Source: Antedon mediterranea (Eukaryota; Echinodermata; Crinoidea; Comatulida; Antedonidae). Taken from it: 64,000 nucleotides of DNA. The position numbers and the translations under genes were made by a program. The DNA lies in NCBI RefSeq assembly GCF_964355755.1, contig NC_092677.1, forward strand, positions 20,432,101 through 20,496,100. The letters run 5' to 3'. Under the pieces are notes generated by a model, which saw only the letters and a program-made list of their open reading frames with translations, searched no databases and had not been told where the DNA came from. This document shows, in pieces, positions 33,700 to 46,612 of this stretch (positions within the stretch are counted from its first letter, which is position 1; every line of letters begins with the position of its first letter).

Positions 33700-34280
33700 G
33701 TGATTTTCGAAAAAACTTGTTTACATAAAAACACCAAAGTGCTTAGAAAAGCTTCAAATCGCATTTGGAGACGTTTTAAACCATTTTGTTCATTTCGATG
33801 AAACTTGGTTACACAAAAACATCAAAGAGCACAAAAGTATTTAAAAACGTTTTAGACCATTTTGAGCATTCCGACAAAACTTTTTCACACAAAACATCAA
33901 AGTGTACAGAATAGCTTTAAATCGCATTTGGAGACGTTTTAGACCATTTTGTAGTTTTCGAAAAAACTTGTTAACATAAAAACACAAAAGAGCTTCAAAT
34001 CGCATTTGGAGACGTTTTAGACCCTTTTGTGCATTTCGATGAAACTTGGTTACACAAAAACATCAAAGTGCTTAAAATCACATTAGAAACCGTTTTAGAC
34101 CATTTTGAGCATTTCGTTAAAACTTTTCACACAAAAACATCAAAGTCCACAAAATAGCTTAATATCGTATTTAAAAACGTTTTAGACCATTTTGAGCATT
34201 TCGAAAAAACTTTTTCACACAAAACATCAAAGTTTACAAAATAGCTTCAAATCGCATTTGGAGACGTTTTAGACCATTTT
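33700..34280 (+). repeat. 581-bp HOR, 2267-bp partner of 31433-32013
   Basis: No difference from its upstream partner was noticed by eye. Confidence 0.86.
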
Positions 34281-34703
34281 GTGATTTTCGAAAAAACTTG
34301 TTAACATAAAAACACCAAAGTGCTCAGAATACCTTCAAATCGCATTTTGAGACGTTTTAGACCATTTTGTGATTTTCGAAAAAACTTAACATAAAAACAC
34401 CAAAGTGCTCAGAATACCTTCAAATCGCATTTGGAGACGTTTTAGACCATTTTGTGATTTTCGAAAAAACTTGTTAACATAAAAACACCAAAGTGCTTAG
34501 AAAAGCTTCAAATCGCATTTGGAGACGTTTTAGACCATTTTGTGCATTTCGATGAAAAAACATCAAAGTGTACATAATAGCTTCAAATCGCATTAGAAAC
34601 CGTTTTAGACCATTTTGAGCATTTCGAAAAAACTTTTTCACACAAAACATCAAAGTGTACAAAATAGCTTCAAATCGCATTTGGAGACGTTTTAGACAAT
34701 TTT

Positions 34704-35275
34704 GTGATTTTCGAAAAAACTTGTTTACATAAAAACACCAAAGTGCTAAGAATAGCTTCCAATCGCATTTGGAGACGTTTTAGACCCTTTTGTGCATTTC
34801 GATGAAACTTGGTTACACAAAAACATCAAAGTGCTTAAAATCACATTAGAAACCGTTTTAGACCATTTTGAGCATTTCGTTAAAATTTTTCACAGAAAAA
34901 CATCAAAGAGCAAAAAATAGCTTAATATCGTATTTAAAAACGTTTTAGACCATTTTGAGCATTTCGACAAAACTTTTTCACACAAAACATCAAAGTGTAC
35001 AGAATAGCTTAATATCGCATTTGGAGACGTTTTAACCCATTTTGAGCATTTCGATAAAATTTTACACACAAAAAAATCAAAGTGCACAAAATAGCTTAAT
35101 ATGGTATTTAAAAACGTTTTAGAACATTTTGAGCATTTCAACAAAACTTTTTCTCACAAAACATCAAAGTGTACAGAATAGCTTCAAATCGCATTTGGAG
35201 ACGTTTTAGACCATTTTGTGCATTTCGATGAAACTTGGTTACACAAAAACATCAAAGTGCTTAAAATCACATTTT
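34704..35275 (+). repeat. Truncated 746-bp HOR (c to i) with chimeric f
   Basis: Copy of 32437-33008 at +2267, with caaaaaaatcaaag in g. After i it leaves the 2267-bp repeat and continues into a 434-bp block. Confidence 0.85.
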
Positions 35276-35709
35276 GAGCATTTCGTTAAAACTTTTCACA
35301 CAAAAACATCAAAGAGTAAAAAATAGCTTAATATCGTATTTAAAAACGTTTTAGACCATTTTGAGCATTTCGACAAAATTTTTTCACACAAAACATCAAA
35401 GTGTACAGAATAGCTTTAAATCGCATTTGGAGACGTTTTAGACCATTTTGTTAATTTCGATGAAACAAAAACACAAAAACATCAAATTGCACAAAATGGC
35501 TTAATATGATATGGGAAAACGTTTTAGACCATTTTGAACATTTCGTTAAAAGTTTTCACACAAAAACATCAAAGTCCACAAAATAGCTTAATATCGTATT
35601 TAAAAACGTTTTAGACCATTTTGAGCATTTCGAAAAAACTTTTTCACACAAAACATCAAAGTTTACAAAATAGCCTCAAATCGCATTTGGAGACGTTTTA
35701 GACCATTTT
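35276..35709 (+). repeat. 434-bp block x-f'-M-a'-b'
   Basis: gttaatttcg form of M; b' reads atagcctcaaatc. Confidence 0.85.
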
Positions 35710-36149
35710 GTGATTTTCGAAAAAACTTGTTAACATAAAAACACCAAAGTGCTCAGAATACCTTCAAATCGCATTTTGAGACGTTTTAGACCATTTTGTG
35801 ATTTTCGAAAAAACTTGTTAACATAAAAACACCAAAGTGCTCAGAATACCTTCAAATCGTGTTTTGAGACGTTTTAGACCATTTTGTGATTTTCGAAAAA
35901 ACTTGTTAACATAAAAACACCAAAGTGCTCAGAATACCTTCAAATCGCATTTTGAGACGTTTTAGACCATTTTGTGATTTTCGAAAAAACTTGTTAACAT
36001 AAAAACACCAAAGTGCTCAGAATACCTTCAAATCGTGTTTTGAGACGTTTTAGACCATTTTGTGATTTTCGAAAAAACTTGTTAACATAAAAACACCAAA
36101 GTGCTTAGAAAAGCTTCAAATCGCATTTGGAGACGTTTTAGACCATTTT
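35710..36149 (+). repeat. Run of five type c monomers
   Basis: 440 bp with the alternating cgcatttt and cgtgtttt endings. It belongs to the long segment repeated at 56.3-59.1 kb. Confidence 0.84.
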
Positions 36150-36324
36150 GTTCATTTCGATGAAACTTGGTTACACAAAAACATCAAAGAGCACAAAAGA
36201 TCTTAATATCGTATTTAAAAACGTTTTAGACCATTTTGAGCATTTCGAAAAAACTTTTTCACACAAAACATCAAAGTGTACAAAATAGCTTCAAATCGCA
36301 TTTTGAGACGTTTTAGACAATTTT

Positions 36325-37156
36325 GTGATTTTCGAAAAAACTTGTTTACATAAAAACACCAAAGTGCTTAGAAAAGCTTCAAATCGCATTTGGAGACGTT
36401 TTAAACCATTTTGTTCATTTCGATGAAACTTGGTTACACAAAAACATCAAAAAGCACAAAAGTATTTAAAAACGTTTTAGACCATTTTGAGCATTCCGTC
36501 AAAACTTTTTCACACAAAACATCAAAGTGTACAGAATAGCTTTAAATCGCATTTGGAGACGTTTTAGACCATTTTGTAGTTTTCGAAAAAACTTGTTAAC
36601 ATAAAAACACAAAAGAGCTTCAAATCGCATTTGGAGACGTTTTAGACCCTTTTGTGCATTTCGATGAAACTTGGTTACACAAAAACATCAAAGTGCTTAA
36701 AATCACATTAGAAACCGTTTTAGACCATTTTGAGCATTTCGTTAAAACTTTTCACACAAAAACATCAAAGTCCACAAAATAGCTTAATATCGTATTTAAA
36801 AACGTTTTAGACCATTTTGAGCATTTCGAAAAAACTTTTTCACACAAAACATCAAAGTTTACAAAATAGCTTCAAATCGCATTTGGAGACGTTTTAGACC
36901 ATTTTGTGATTTTCGAAAAAACTTGTTAACATAAAAACACCAAAGTGCTCAGAAAAGCTTCAAATCGCATTTGGAGACGTTTTAAACCATTTTGTTCATT
37001 TCGATGAAACTTGGTTACACAAAAACATCAAAGAGCACAAAAGTATTTAAAAATTTTTTAGACCATTTTGAGCATTCCGACAAAACTTTTTCACACAAAA
37101 CATCAAAGTGTACAGAATAGCTTTAAATCGCATTTGGAGACGTTTTAACCCATTTT
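36325..37156 (+). repeat. 581-bp HOR plus c-Q-(P/f) truncated copy
   Basis: Same structure as 29678-30509 at +6647, including atcaaaaagcac and cattccgtc. The second Q carries a private aaaattttttagacc. Confidence 0.87.
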
Positions 37157-37904
37157 GAGCATTTCGATAAAATTTTACACACAAAAACATCAAAGTGCAC
37201 AAAATAGCTTAATATGGTATTTAAAAACGTTTTAGACCATTTTGAGCATTTCAACAAAACTTTTTCTCACAAAACATCAAAGTGTACAGAATAGCTTCAA
37301 ATCGCATTTGGAGACGTTTTAGACCATTTTGTGCATTTCGATGAAACTTGGTTACACAAAAACATCAAAGTGCTTAAAATCACATTTTGAGCATTTCGTT
37401 AAAACTTTTCACACAAAAACATCAAAGTCCACAAAATAGCTTAATATCGTATTTAAAAACGTTTTAGACCATTTTGAGCATTTCGAAAAAACTTTTCCAC
37501 ACAAAACATCAAAGTTTACAAAATAGCTTCAAATCGCATTTGGAGACGTTTTAGACCATTTTGTGATTTTCGAAAAAACTTGTTAACATAAAAACACCAA
37601 AGTGCTCAGAATACCTTCAAATCGCATTTTGAGACGTTTTAGACCATTTTGTGATTTTCGAAAAAACTTGTTAACATAAAAACACCAAAGTGCTCAGAAT
37701 ACCTTCAAATCGCATTTTGAGACGTTTTAGACCATTTTGTGATTTTCGAAAAAACTTGTTAACATAAAAACACCAAAGTGCTCAGAATCGTGTTTTGAGA
37801 CGTTTTAGACCATTTTGTGATTTTCGAAAAAACTTGTTAACATAAAAACACCAAAGTGCTTAGAAAAGCTTCAAATCGCATTTGGAGACGTTTTAGACCA
37901 TTTT
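37157..37904 (+). repeat. g-h-i-a-b and four c monomers
   Basis: The 746-bp remainder (37157-37562) is followed by the 342-bp c run with the cagaatcgtg deletion. R (with ttggtaacac) and b' follow to 38079. Confidence 0.82.
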
Positions 37905-38079
37905 GTTCATTTCGATGAAACTTGGTAACACAAAAACATCAAAGAGCACAAAAGATCTTAATATCGTATTTAAAAACGTTTTAGACCATTTTGAGCATTT
38001 CGAAAAAACTTTTTCACACAAAACATCAAAGTGTACAAAATAGCTTCAAATCGCATTTTGAGACGTTTTAGACAATTTT

Positions 38080-38660
38080 GTGATTTTCGAAAAAACTTGT
38101 TTACATAAAAACACCAAAGTGCTTAGAAAAGCTTCAAATCGCATTTGGAGACGTTTTAAACCATTTTGTTCATTTCGATGAAACTTGGTTACACAAAAAC
38201 ATCAAAGAGCACAAAAGTATTTAAAAACGTTTTAGACCATTTTGAGCATTCCGACAAAACTTTTTCACACAAAACATCAAAGTGTACAGAATAGCTTTAA
38301 ATCGCATTTGGAGACGTTTTAGACCATTTTATAGTTTTCGAAAAAACTTGTTAACATAAAAACACAAAAGAGCTTCAAATCGCATTTGGAGACGTTTTAG
38401 ACCCTTTTGTGCATTTCGATGAAACTTGGTTACACAAAAACATCAAAGTGCTTAAAATCACATTAGAAACCGTTTTAGACCATTTTGAGCATTTCGTTAA
38501 AACTTTTCACACAAAAACATCAAAGTCCATAAAATAGCTTAATATCGTATTTAACAACGTTTTAGACCATTTTGAGCATTTCGAAAAAACTTTTCCACAC
38601 AAAACATCAAAGTTTACAAAATAGCTTCAAATCGCATTTGGAGACGTTTTAGACCATTTT
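38080..38660 (+). repeat. 581-bp HOR c-Q-P-T-d-a-b
   Basis: T starts atagttttcg rather than gtagttttcg. a has tccataaaatagc and gtatttaacaacg. Confidence 0.86.
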
Positions 38661-38894
38661 GTGATTTTCGAAAAAACTTGTTAACATAAAAACACCAAAG
38701 TGCTCAGAATACCTTCAAATCGTATTTTGAGACGTTTTAGACAATTTTGTGATTTTCGAAAAAACTTGTTAACATAAAAACACCAAAGTGCTTAGAAAAG
38801 CTTGAAATCGCATTTGGAGACGTTTTAGACCATTTTGTGCATTTCGATGAAACTTGGTTACACAAAAACATCAAAGTGCTTAAAATCACATTTT

Positions 38895-39328
38895 GAGCAT
38901 TTCGTTAAAACTTTTCACACAAAAACATCAAAGAGTAAAAAATAGCTTAATATCGTATTTAAAAACGTTTTAGACCATTTTGAGCATTTCGACAAAATTT
39001 TTTCACACAAAACATCAAAGTGTACAGAATAGCTTTAAATCGCATTTTGAGACGTTTTAGACCATTTTGTTAATTTCGATGAAACAAAAACACAAAAACA
39101 TCAAATTGCACAAAATGGCTTAATATGATATGGGAAAACGTTTTAGACCATTTTGAACATTTCGTTAAAAGTTTTCACACAAAAACATCAAAGTCCACAA
39201 AATAGCTTAATATCGTATTTAAAAACGTTTTAGACCATTTTGAGCATTTCGAAAAAACTTTTTCACACAAAACATCAAAGTTTACAAAATAGCTTCAAAT
39301 CGCATTTGGAGACGTTTTAGACCATTTT
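38895..39328 (+). repeat. 434-bp block x-f'-M-a'-b'
   Basis: f' ends cgcattttgagacg; M has gttaatttcg. It is preceded by c forms and a full i (38661-38894). Confidence 0.85.
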
Positions 39329-39680
39329 GTGATTTTCGAAAAAACTTGTTAACATAAAAACACCAAAGTGCTCAGAATACCTTCAAATCGTGTTTTGAGA
39401 CGTTTTAGACCATTTTGTGATTTTCGAAAAAACTTGTTAACATAAAAACACCAAAGTGCTCAGAATACCTTCAAATCGCATTTTGAGACGTTTTAGACCA
39501 TTTTGTGATTTTCGAAAAAACTTGTTAACATAAAAACACCAAAGTGCTCAGAATACCTTCAAATCGTGTTTTGAGACGTTTTAGACCATTTTGTGATTTT
39601 CGAAAAAACTTGTTAACATAAAAACACCAAAGTGCTTAGAAAAGCTTCAAATCGCATTTGGAGACGTTTTAGACCATTTT
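39329..39680 (+). repeat. Run of four type c monomers
   Basis: 352 bp, starting with the cgtgtttt form and ending cttagaaaagc. R and b follow to 39855. Confidence 0.83.
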
Positions 39681-39855
39681 GTTCATTTCGATGAAACTTG
39701 GTTACACAAAAACATCAAAGAGCACAAAAGATCTTAATATCGTATTTAAAAACGTTTTAGACCATTTTGAGCATTTCGAAAAAACTTTTCCACACAAAAC
39801 ATCAAAGTTTACAAAATAGCTTCAAATCGCATTTGGAGACGTTTTAGACCATTTT

Positions 39856-40601
39856 GTGATTTTCGAAAAAACTTGTTAACATAAAAACACCAAAGTGCTC
39901 AGAATACCTTCAAATCGCATTTGGAGACGTTTTAGACCCTTTTGTGCATTTCGATGAAACTTGGTTACACAAAAACATCAAAGTGCTTAAAATCACATTA
40001 GAAACCGTTTTAGACCATTTTGAGCATTTCGTTAAAATTTTTCACAGAAAAACATCAAAGAGCAAAAAATATCTTAATATCGTATTTAAAAACGTTTTAG
40101 ACCATTTTGAGCATTTCGACAAAACTTTTTCACACAAAACATCAAAGTGTACAAAATAGCTTCAAATCGCATTTGGAGACGTTTTAACCCATTTTGAGCA
40201 TTTCGATAAAATTTTACACACAAAAACATCAAAGTGCACAAAATAGCTTAATATGGTATTTAAAAACGTTTTAGACCATTTTGAGCATTTCAACAAAACT
40301 TTTTCTCACAAAACATCAAAGTGTACAGAATAGCTTCAAATCGCATTTGGAGACGTTTTAGACCATTTTGTGCATTTCGATGAAACTTGGTTACACAAAA
40401 ACATCAAAGTGCTTAAAATCACATTTTGAGCATTTCGTTAAAACTTTTCACACAAAAACATCAAAGTCCACAAAATAGCTTAATATCGTATTTAAAAACG
40501 TTTTAGACCATTTTGAGCATTTCGAAAAAACTTTTCCACACAAAACATCAAAGTTTACAAAATAGCTTCAAATCGCATTTGGAGACGTTTTAGACCATTT
40601 T
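39856..40601 (+). repeat. 746-bp HOR, first of the 2509-bp pair
   Basis: Complete copy with the atcttaatatc form of e. It is followed by c with ttgataacat, c with gtaattttcg and c with cacatcgc (40602-40923). Confidence 0.88.
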
Positions 40602-40923
40602 GTGATTTTCGAAAAAACTTGATAACATAAAAACACCAAAGTGCTCAGAATACCTTCAAATCGTGTTTTGAGACGTTTTAGACCATTTTGTAATTTTCGA
40701 AAAAACTTGTTAACATAAAAACACCAAAGTGCTCAGAATACCTTCACATCGCATTTTGAGACGTTTTAGACCATTTTGTGATTTTCGAAAAAACTTGTTA
40801 ACATAAAAACACCAAAGTGCTTAGAAAAGCTTGAAATCGCATTTGGAGACGTTTTAGACCATTTTGTGCATTTCGATGAAACTTGGTTACACAAAAACAT
40901 CAAAGTGCTTAAAATCACATTTT

Positions 40924-41357
40924 GAGCATTTCGTTAAAACTTTTCACACAAAAACATCAAAGAGTAAAAAATAGCTTAATATCGTATTTAAAAACGTTTT
41001 AGACCATTTTGAGCATTTCGACAAAATTTTTTCACACAAAACATCAAAGTGTACAGAATAGCTTTAAATCGCATTTGGAGACGTTTTAGACCATTTTGTT
41101 CATTTCGATGAAACAAAAACACAAAAACATCAAATTGCACAAAATGGCTTAATATGATATGGGAAAACGTTTTAGACCATTTTGAACATTTCGTTAAAAG
41201 TTTTCACACAAAAACATCAAAGTCCACAAAATAGCTTAATATCGTATTTAAAAACGTTTTAGACCATTTTGAGCATTTCGAAAAAACTTTTTCACACAAA
41301 ACATCAAAGTTTACAAAATAGCTTCAAATCGCATTTGGAGACGTTATAGACCATTTT
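40924..41357 (+). repeat. 434-bp block x-f'-M-a'-b'
   Basis: b' ends gttatagacc, as at 3.95 and 43.86 kb. c with ttttcggaaaaac follows. Confidence 0.85.
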
Positions 41358-41786
41358 GTGATTTTCGGAAAAACTTGTTAACATAAAAACACCAAAGTGC
41401 TCAGAATACCTTCAAATCGCATTTTGAGACGTTTTAGACCATTTTGTGATTTTCGAAAAAACTTGTTAACATAAAAACACCAAAGTGCTCAGAATCGTGT
41501 TTTGAGACGTTTTAGACCATTTTGTGATTTTCGAAAAAACTTGTTAACATAAAAACACCAAAGTGCTTAGAAAAGCTTCAAATCACATTTGGAGACGTTT
41601 TAGACCATTTTGTTCATTTCGATGAAACTTGGTTACACAAAAACATCAAAGAGCACAAAAGATCTTAATATCGTATTTAAAAACGTTTTAGACCATTTTG
41701 AGCATTTCGAAAAAACTTTTTCACACAAAACATCAAAGTGTACAAAATAGCTTCAAATCGCATTTGGAGACGTTTTAGACAATTTT

Positions 41787-42364
41787 GTGATTTTCGAAAA
41801 AACTTGTTTACATAAAAACACCAAAGTGCTTAGAATAGCTTCAAATCGCATTTGGAGACGTTTTAAACCATTTTGTTCATTTCGATGAAACTTGGTTACA
41901 CAAAAACATCAAAGAGCACAAAAGTATTTAAAAACGTTTTAGACCATTTTGAGCATTCCGACAAAACTTTTTCACACAAAACATCAAAGTGTACAGAATA
42001 GCTTTAAATCGCATTTGGAGACGTTTTAGACCATTTTGTAGTTTTCGAAAAAACTTAAAATAAAAACACAAAAGAGCTTCAAATCGCATTTGGAGACGTT
42101 TTAGACCCTTTTGTGCATTTCGATGAAACTTGGTTACACAAAAACATCAAAGTGCTTAAAATCACATTAGAAACCGTTTTAGACCATTTTGAGCATTTCG
42201 TTAAAACTTTTCACACAAAAACATCAAAGTCCACAAAATAGCTTAATATCGTATTCAAAAACGTTTTAGACCATTTTGAGCATTTCGAAAAAACTTTTTC
42301 ACACAAAACATCAAAGTTTACAAAATAGCTTCAAATCGCATTTGGAGACGTTTTAGACCATTTT
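41787..42364 (+). repeat. 581-bp HOR with altered T
   Basis: 578 bp. T has cttaaaataaaaac, a 3-bp loss plus a substitution at the palindrome. c ends cttagaatagc, and a has gtattcaaaaacg. Confidence 0.85.
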
Positions 42365-43110
42365 GTGATTTTCGAAAAAACTTGTTAACATAAAAACACC
42401 AAAGTGCTCAGAATACCTTCAAATCGCATTTGGAGACGTTTTAGACCCTTTTGTGCATTTCGATGAAACTTGGTTACACAAAAACATCAAAGTGCTTAAA
42501 ATCACATTAGAAACCGTTTTAGACCATTTTGAGCATTTCGTTAAAATTTTTCACAGAAAAACATCAAAGAGCAAAAAATATCTTAATATCGTATTTAAAA
42601 ACGTTTTAGATCATTTTGAGCATTTCGACAAAACTTTTTCACACAAAACATCAAAGTGTACAAAATAGCTTCAAATCGCATTTGGAGACGTTTTAACCCA
42701 TTTTGAGCATTTCGATAAAATTTTACACACAAAAACATCAAAGTGCACAAAATAGCTTAATATGGTATTTAAAAACGTTTTAGACCATTTTGAGCATTTC
42801 AACAAAACTTTTTCTCACAAAACATCAAAGTGTACAGAATAGCTTCAAATCGCATTTGGAGACGTTTTAGACCATTTTGTGCATTTCGATGAAACTTGGT
42901 TACACAAAAACATCAAAGTGCTTAAAATCACATTTTGAGCATTTCGTTAAAACTTTTCACACAAAAACATCAAAGTCCACAAAATAGCTTAATATCGTAT
43001 TTAAAAACGTTTTAGACCATTTTGAGCATTTCGAAAAAACTTTTCCACACAAAACATCAAAGTTTACAAAATAGCTTCAAATCGCATTTGGAGACGTTTT
43101 AGACCATTTT
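42365..43110 (+). repeat. 746-bp HOR, second of the 2509-bp pair
   Basis: Copy of 39856-40601, with one change noted: gttttagatcattttg at the end of e. Confidence 0.88.
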
Positions 43111-43432
43111 GTGATTTTCGAAAAAACTTGATAACATAAAAACACCAAAGTGCTCAGAATACCTTCAAATCGTGTTTTGAGACGTTTTAGACCATTTTGT
43201 AATTTTCGAAAAAACTTGTTAACATAAAAACACCAAAGTGCTCAGAATACCTTCACATCGCATTTTGAGACGTTTTAGACCATTTTGTGATTTTCGAAAA
43301 AACTTGTTAACATAAAAACACCCAAGTGCTTAGAAAAGCTTGAAATCGCATTTGGAGACGTTTTAGACCATTTTGTGCATTTCGATGAAACTTGGTTACA
43401 CAAAAACATCAAAGTGCTTAAAATCACATTTT

Positions 43433-43866
43433 GAGCATTTCGTTAAAACTTTTCACACAAAAACATCAAAGAGTAAAAAATAGCTTAATATCGTATTTAA
43501 AAACGTTTTAGACCATTTTGAGCATTTCGACAAAATTTTTTCACACAAAACATCAAAGTGTACAGAATAGCTTTAAATCGCATTTGGATACGTTTTAGAC
43601 CATTTTGTTCATTTCGATGAAACAAAAACACAAAAACATCAAATTGCACAAAATGGCTTAATATGATATGGGAAAACGTTTTAGACCATTTTGAACATTT
43701 CGTTAAAAGTTTTCACACAAAAACATCAAAGTCCACAAAATAGCTTAATATCGTATTTAAAAACGTTTTAGACCATTTTGAGCATTTCGAAAAAACTTTT
43801 TCACACAAAACATCAAAGTTTACAAAATAGCTTCAAATCGCATTTGGAGACGTTATAGACCATTTT
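43433..43866 (+). repeat. 434-bp block x-f'-M-a'-b'
   Basis: Copy of 40924-41357 at +2509; f' has catttggatacg. Confidence 0.85.
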
Positions 43867-44295
43867 GTGATTTTCGGAAAAACTTGTTAACATAAAAACA
43901 CCAAAGTGCTCAGAATACCTTCAATTCGCATTTTGAGACGTTTTAGACCATTTTGTGATTTTCGAAAAAACTTGTTAACATAAAAACACCAAAGTGCTCA
44001 GAATCGTGTTTTGAGACGTTTTAGACCATTTTGTGATTTTCGAAAAAACTTGTTAACATAAAAACACCAAAGTGCTTAGAAAAGCTTCAAATCGCATTTG
44101 GAGACGTTTTAGACCATTTTGTTCATTTCGATGAAACTTGGTTACACAAAAACATCAAAGAGCACAAAAGATCTTAATATCGTATTTAAAAACGTTTTAG
44201 ACCATTTTGAGCATTTCGAAAAAACTTTTTCACACAAAACATCAAAGTGTACAAAATAGCTTCAAATCGCATTTGGAGACGTTTTAGACAATTTT

Positions 44296-44873
44296 GTGAT
44301 TTTCGAAAAAACTTGTTTACATAAAAACACCAAAGTGCTTAGAAAAGCTTCAAATCGCATTTGGAGACGTTTTAAACCATTTTGTTCATTTCGATGAAAC
44401 TTGGTTACACAAAAACATCAAAGAGCACAAAAGTATTTAAAAACGTTTTAGACCATTTTGAGCATTCCGACAAAACTTTTTCACACAAAACATCAAAGTG
44501 TACAGAATAGCTTTAAATCGCATTTGGAGACGTTTTAGACCATTTTGTAGTTTTCGAAAAAACTTAACATAAAAACACAAAAGAGCTTCAAATCGCATTT
44601 GGAGACGTTTTAGACCCTTTTGTGCATTTCGATGAAACTTGGTTACACAAAAACATCAAAGTGCTTAAAATCACATTAGAAACCGTTTTAGACCATTTTG
44701 AGCATTTCGTTAAAACTTTTCACACAAAAACATCAAAGTCCACAAAATAGCTTAATATCGTATTTAAAAACGTTTTAGACCATTTTGAGCATTTCGAAAA
44801 AACTTTTTCACACAAAACATCAAAGTTTACAAAATAGCTTCAAATCGCATTTGGAGACGTTTTAGACCATTTT
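44296..44873 (+). repeat. 581-bp HOR with 3-bp T deletion
   Basis: 578 bp, T with cttaacat. It corresponds to 4394-4971 about 39.9 kb upstream. Confidence 0.86.
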
Positions 44874-45296
44874 GTGATTTTCGAAAAAACTTGTTAATAT
44901 AAAAACACCAAAGTGCTCAGAATACCTTCAAATCGCATTTTGAGACGTTTTAGACCATTTTGTGATTTTCGAAAAAACTTAACATAAAAACACCAAAGTG
45001 CTCAGAATACCTTCAAATCGTATTTTGAGACGTTTTAGACAATTTTGTGATTTTCGAAAAAACTTGTTAACATAAAAACACCAAAGTGCTTAGAAAAGCT
45101 TCAAATCGCATTTGGAGACGTTTTAGACCATTTTGTGCATTTCGATGAAAAAACATCAAAGTGTACAGAATAGCTTCAAATCGCATTAGAAACCGTTTTA
45201 GACCATTTTGAGCATTTCGAAAAAACTTTTTCACACAAAACATCAAAGTGTACAAAATAGCTTCAAATCGCATTTGGAGACGTTTTAGACAATTTT
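44874..45296 (+). repeat. c-run, k-short and b'
   Basis: It opens with the private gttaatataa, then c with cttaacat, a cgtattttgag form, a cttagaaaagc form, k-short and b'. Confidence 0.82.
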
Positions 45297-45955
45297 GTGA
45301 TTTTCGAAAAAACTTGTTTACATAAAAACACCAAAGTGCTAAGAATAGCTTCCAATCGCATTTGGAGACGTTTTAGACCCTTTTGTGCATTTCGATGAAA
45401 CTTGGTTACACAAAAACATCAAAGTGCTTAAAATCATATTAGAAACCGTTTTAGACCATTTTGAGCATTTCGTTGAAATTTTTCACAGAAAAACATCAAA
45501 GAGCAAAAAATAGCTTAATATCGTATTTAAAAACGTTTTAGACCATTTTGAGCATTTCGACAACATTTTTTCACACAAAACATCAAAGTGTACAGAATAG
45601 CTTCAAATCGCATTTGGAGACGTTTTAAACCATTTTGAGCATTTCGATAAAATTTTACACACAAAAACATCAAAGTGCACAAAATAGCTTAATATGGTAT
45701 TTAAAAACGTTTTCGACCATTTTGAGCATTTCAACAAAACTTTTTCTCACAAAACATCAAAGTATACAGAATAGCTTCAAATCGCATTTGGAGACGTTTT
45801 AGACCATTTTGTGCATTTCGATGAAACTTGGTTACACAAAAACATCAAAGTGCTTAATATCACATTTTGAGCATTTCGTTAAAACTTTTCACACAAAAAC
45901 ATCAAAGTCCACAAAATAGCTTAATATCGTATTTAAAAACGTTTTAGACCATTTT
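45297..45955 (+). repeat. 746-bp HOR lacking b, ends in hybrid junction
   Basis: c-d-e-f-g-h-i-a. It shares aatcatattag, cgttgaaattttt, cgacaacattttt, gttttcgacc and cttaatatcac with 5483-6142. a is followed by a monomer reading gagcattttcgaaaaaac. Confidence 0.87.
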
Positions 45956-46265
45956 GAGCATTTTCGAAAAAACTTGTTAACATAAAAACACCAAAGTGCT
46001 CAGAATACCTTCAAATCGTGTTTTGAGACGTTTTAGACCATTTTGTAATTTTCGAAAAAACTTGTTAACATAAAAACACCAAAGTGCTCAGAATACCTTC
46101 ACATCGCATTTTGAGACGTTTTAGACCATTTTGTGATTTTCGAAAAAACTTGTTAACATAAAAACACCAAAGTGCTTAGAAAAGCTTGAAATCGCATTTG
46201 GAGACGTTTTAGACCATTTTGTGCATTTCGATGAAACTTGGTTAAAGTGCTTAAAATCACATTTT

Positions 46266-46612
46266 GAGCATTTCGTTAAAACTTTTCACACAAAAACATC
46301 AAAGAGTAAAAAATAGCTTAATATCGTATTTAAAAACGTTTTAGACCATTTTGAGCATTTCGACAAAATTTTTTCAAACAAAACATCAAAGTGTACAGAA
46401 TAGCTTTAAATCGCATTTGGAGACGTTTTAGACCATTTTGTTCATTTCGATGAAACAAAAACACAAAAACATCAAATTGCACAAAATGGCTTAATATGAT
46501 ATGGGAAAACGTTTTAGACCATTTTGAACATTTCGTTAAAAGTTTTCACAAAAAAACATCAAAGTCCACAAAATAGCTTAATATCGTATTTAAAAACGTT
46601 TTAGACCATTTT
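46266..46612 (+). repeat. 434-bp block without b' (x-f'-M-a')
   Basis: The last monomer is replaced by a second gagcattttcg hybrid at 46613. f' reads ttttttcaaacaaaac, and a' has ttttcacaaaaaaac. Confidence 0.84.

Noticed and set aside
30490-35310. Near-identical blocks treated as proof of assembly error
   Set aside because: Isolated differences distinguish the copies, and flanks differ, so true duplication is plausible. Only spanning reads can decide.
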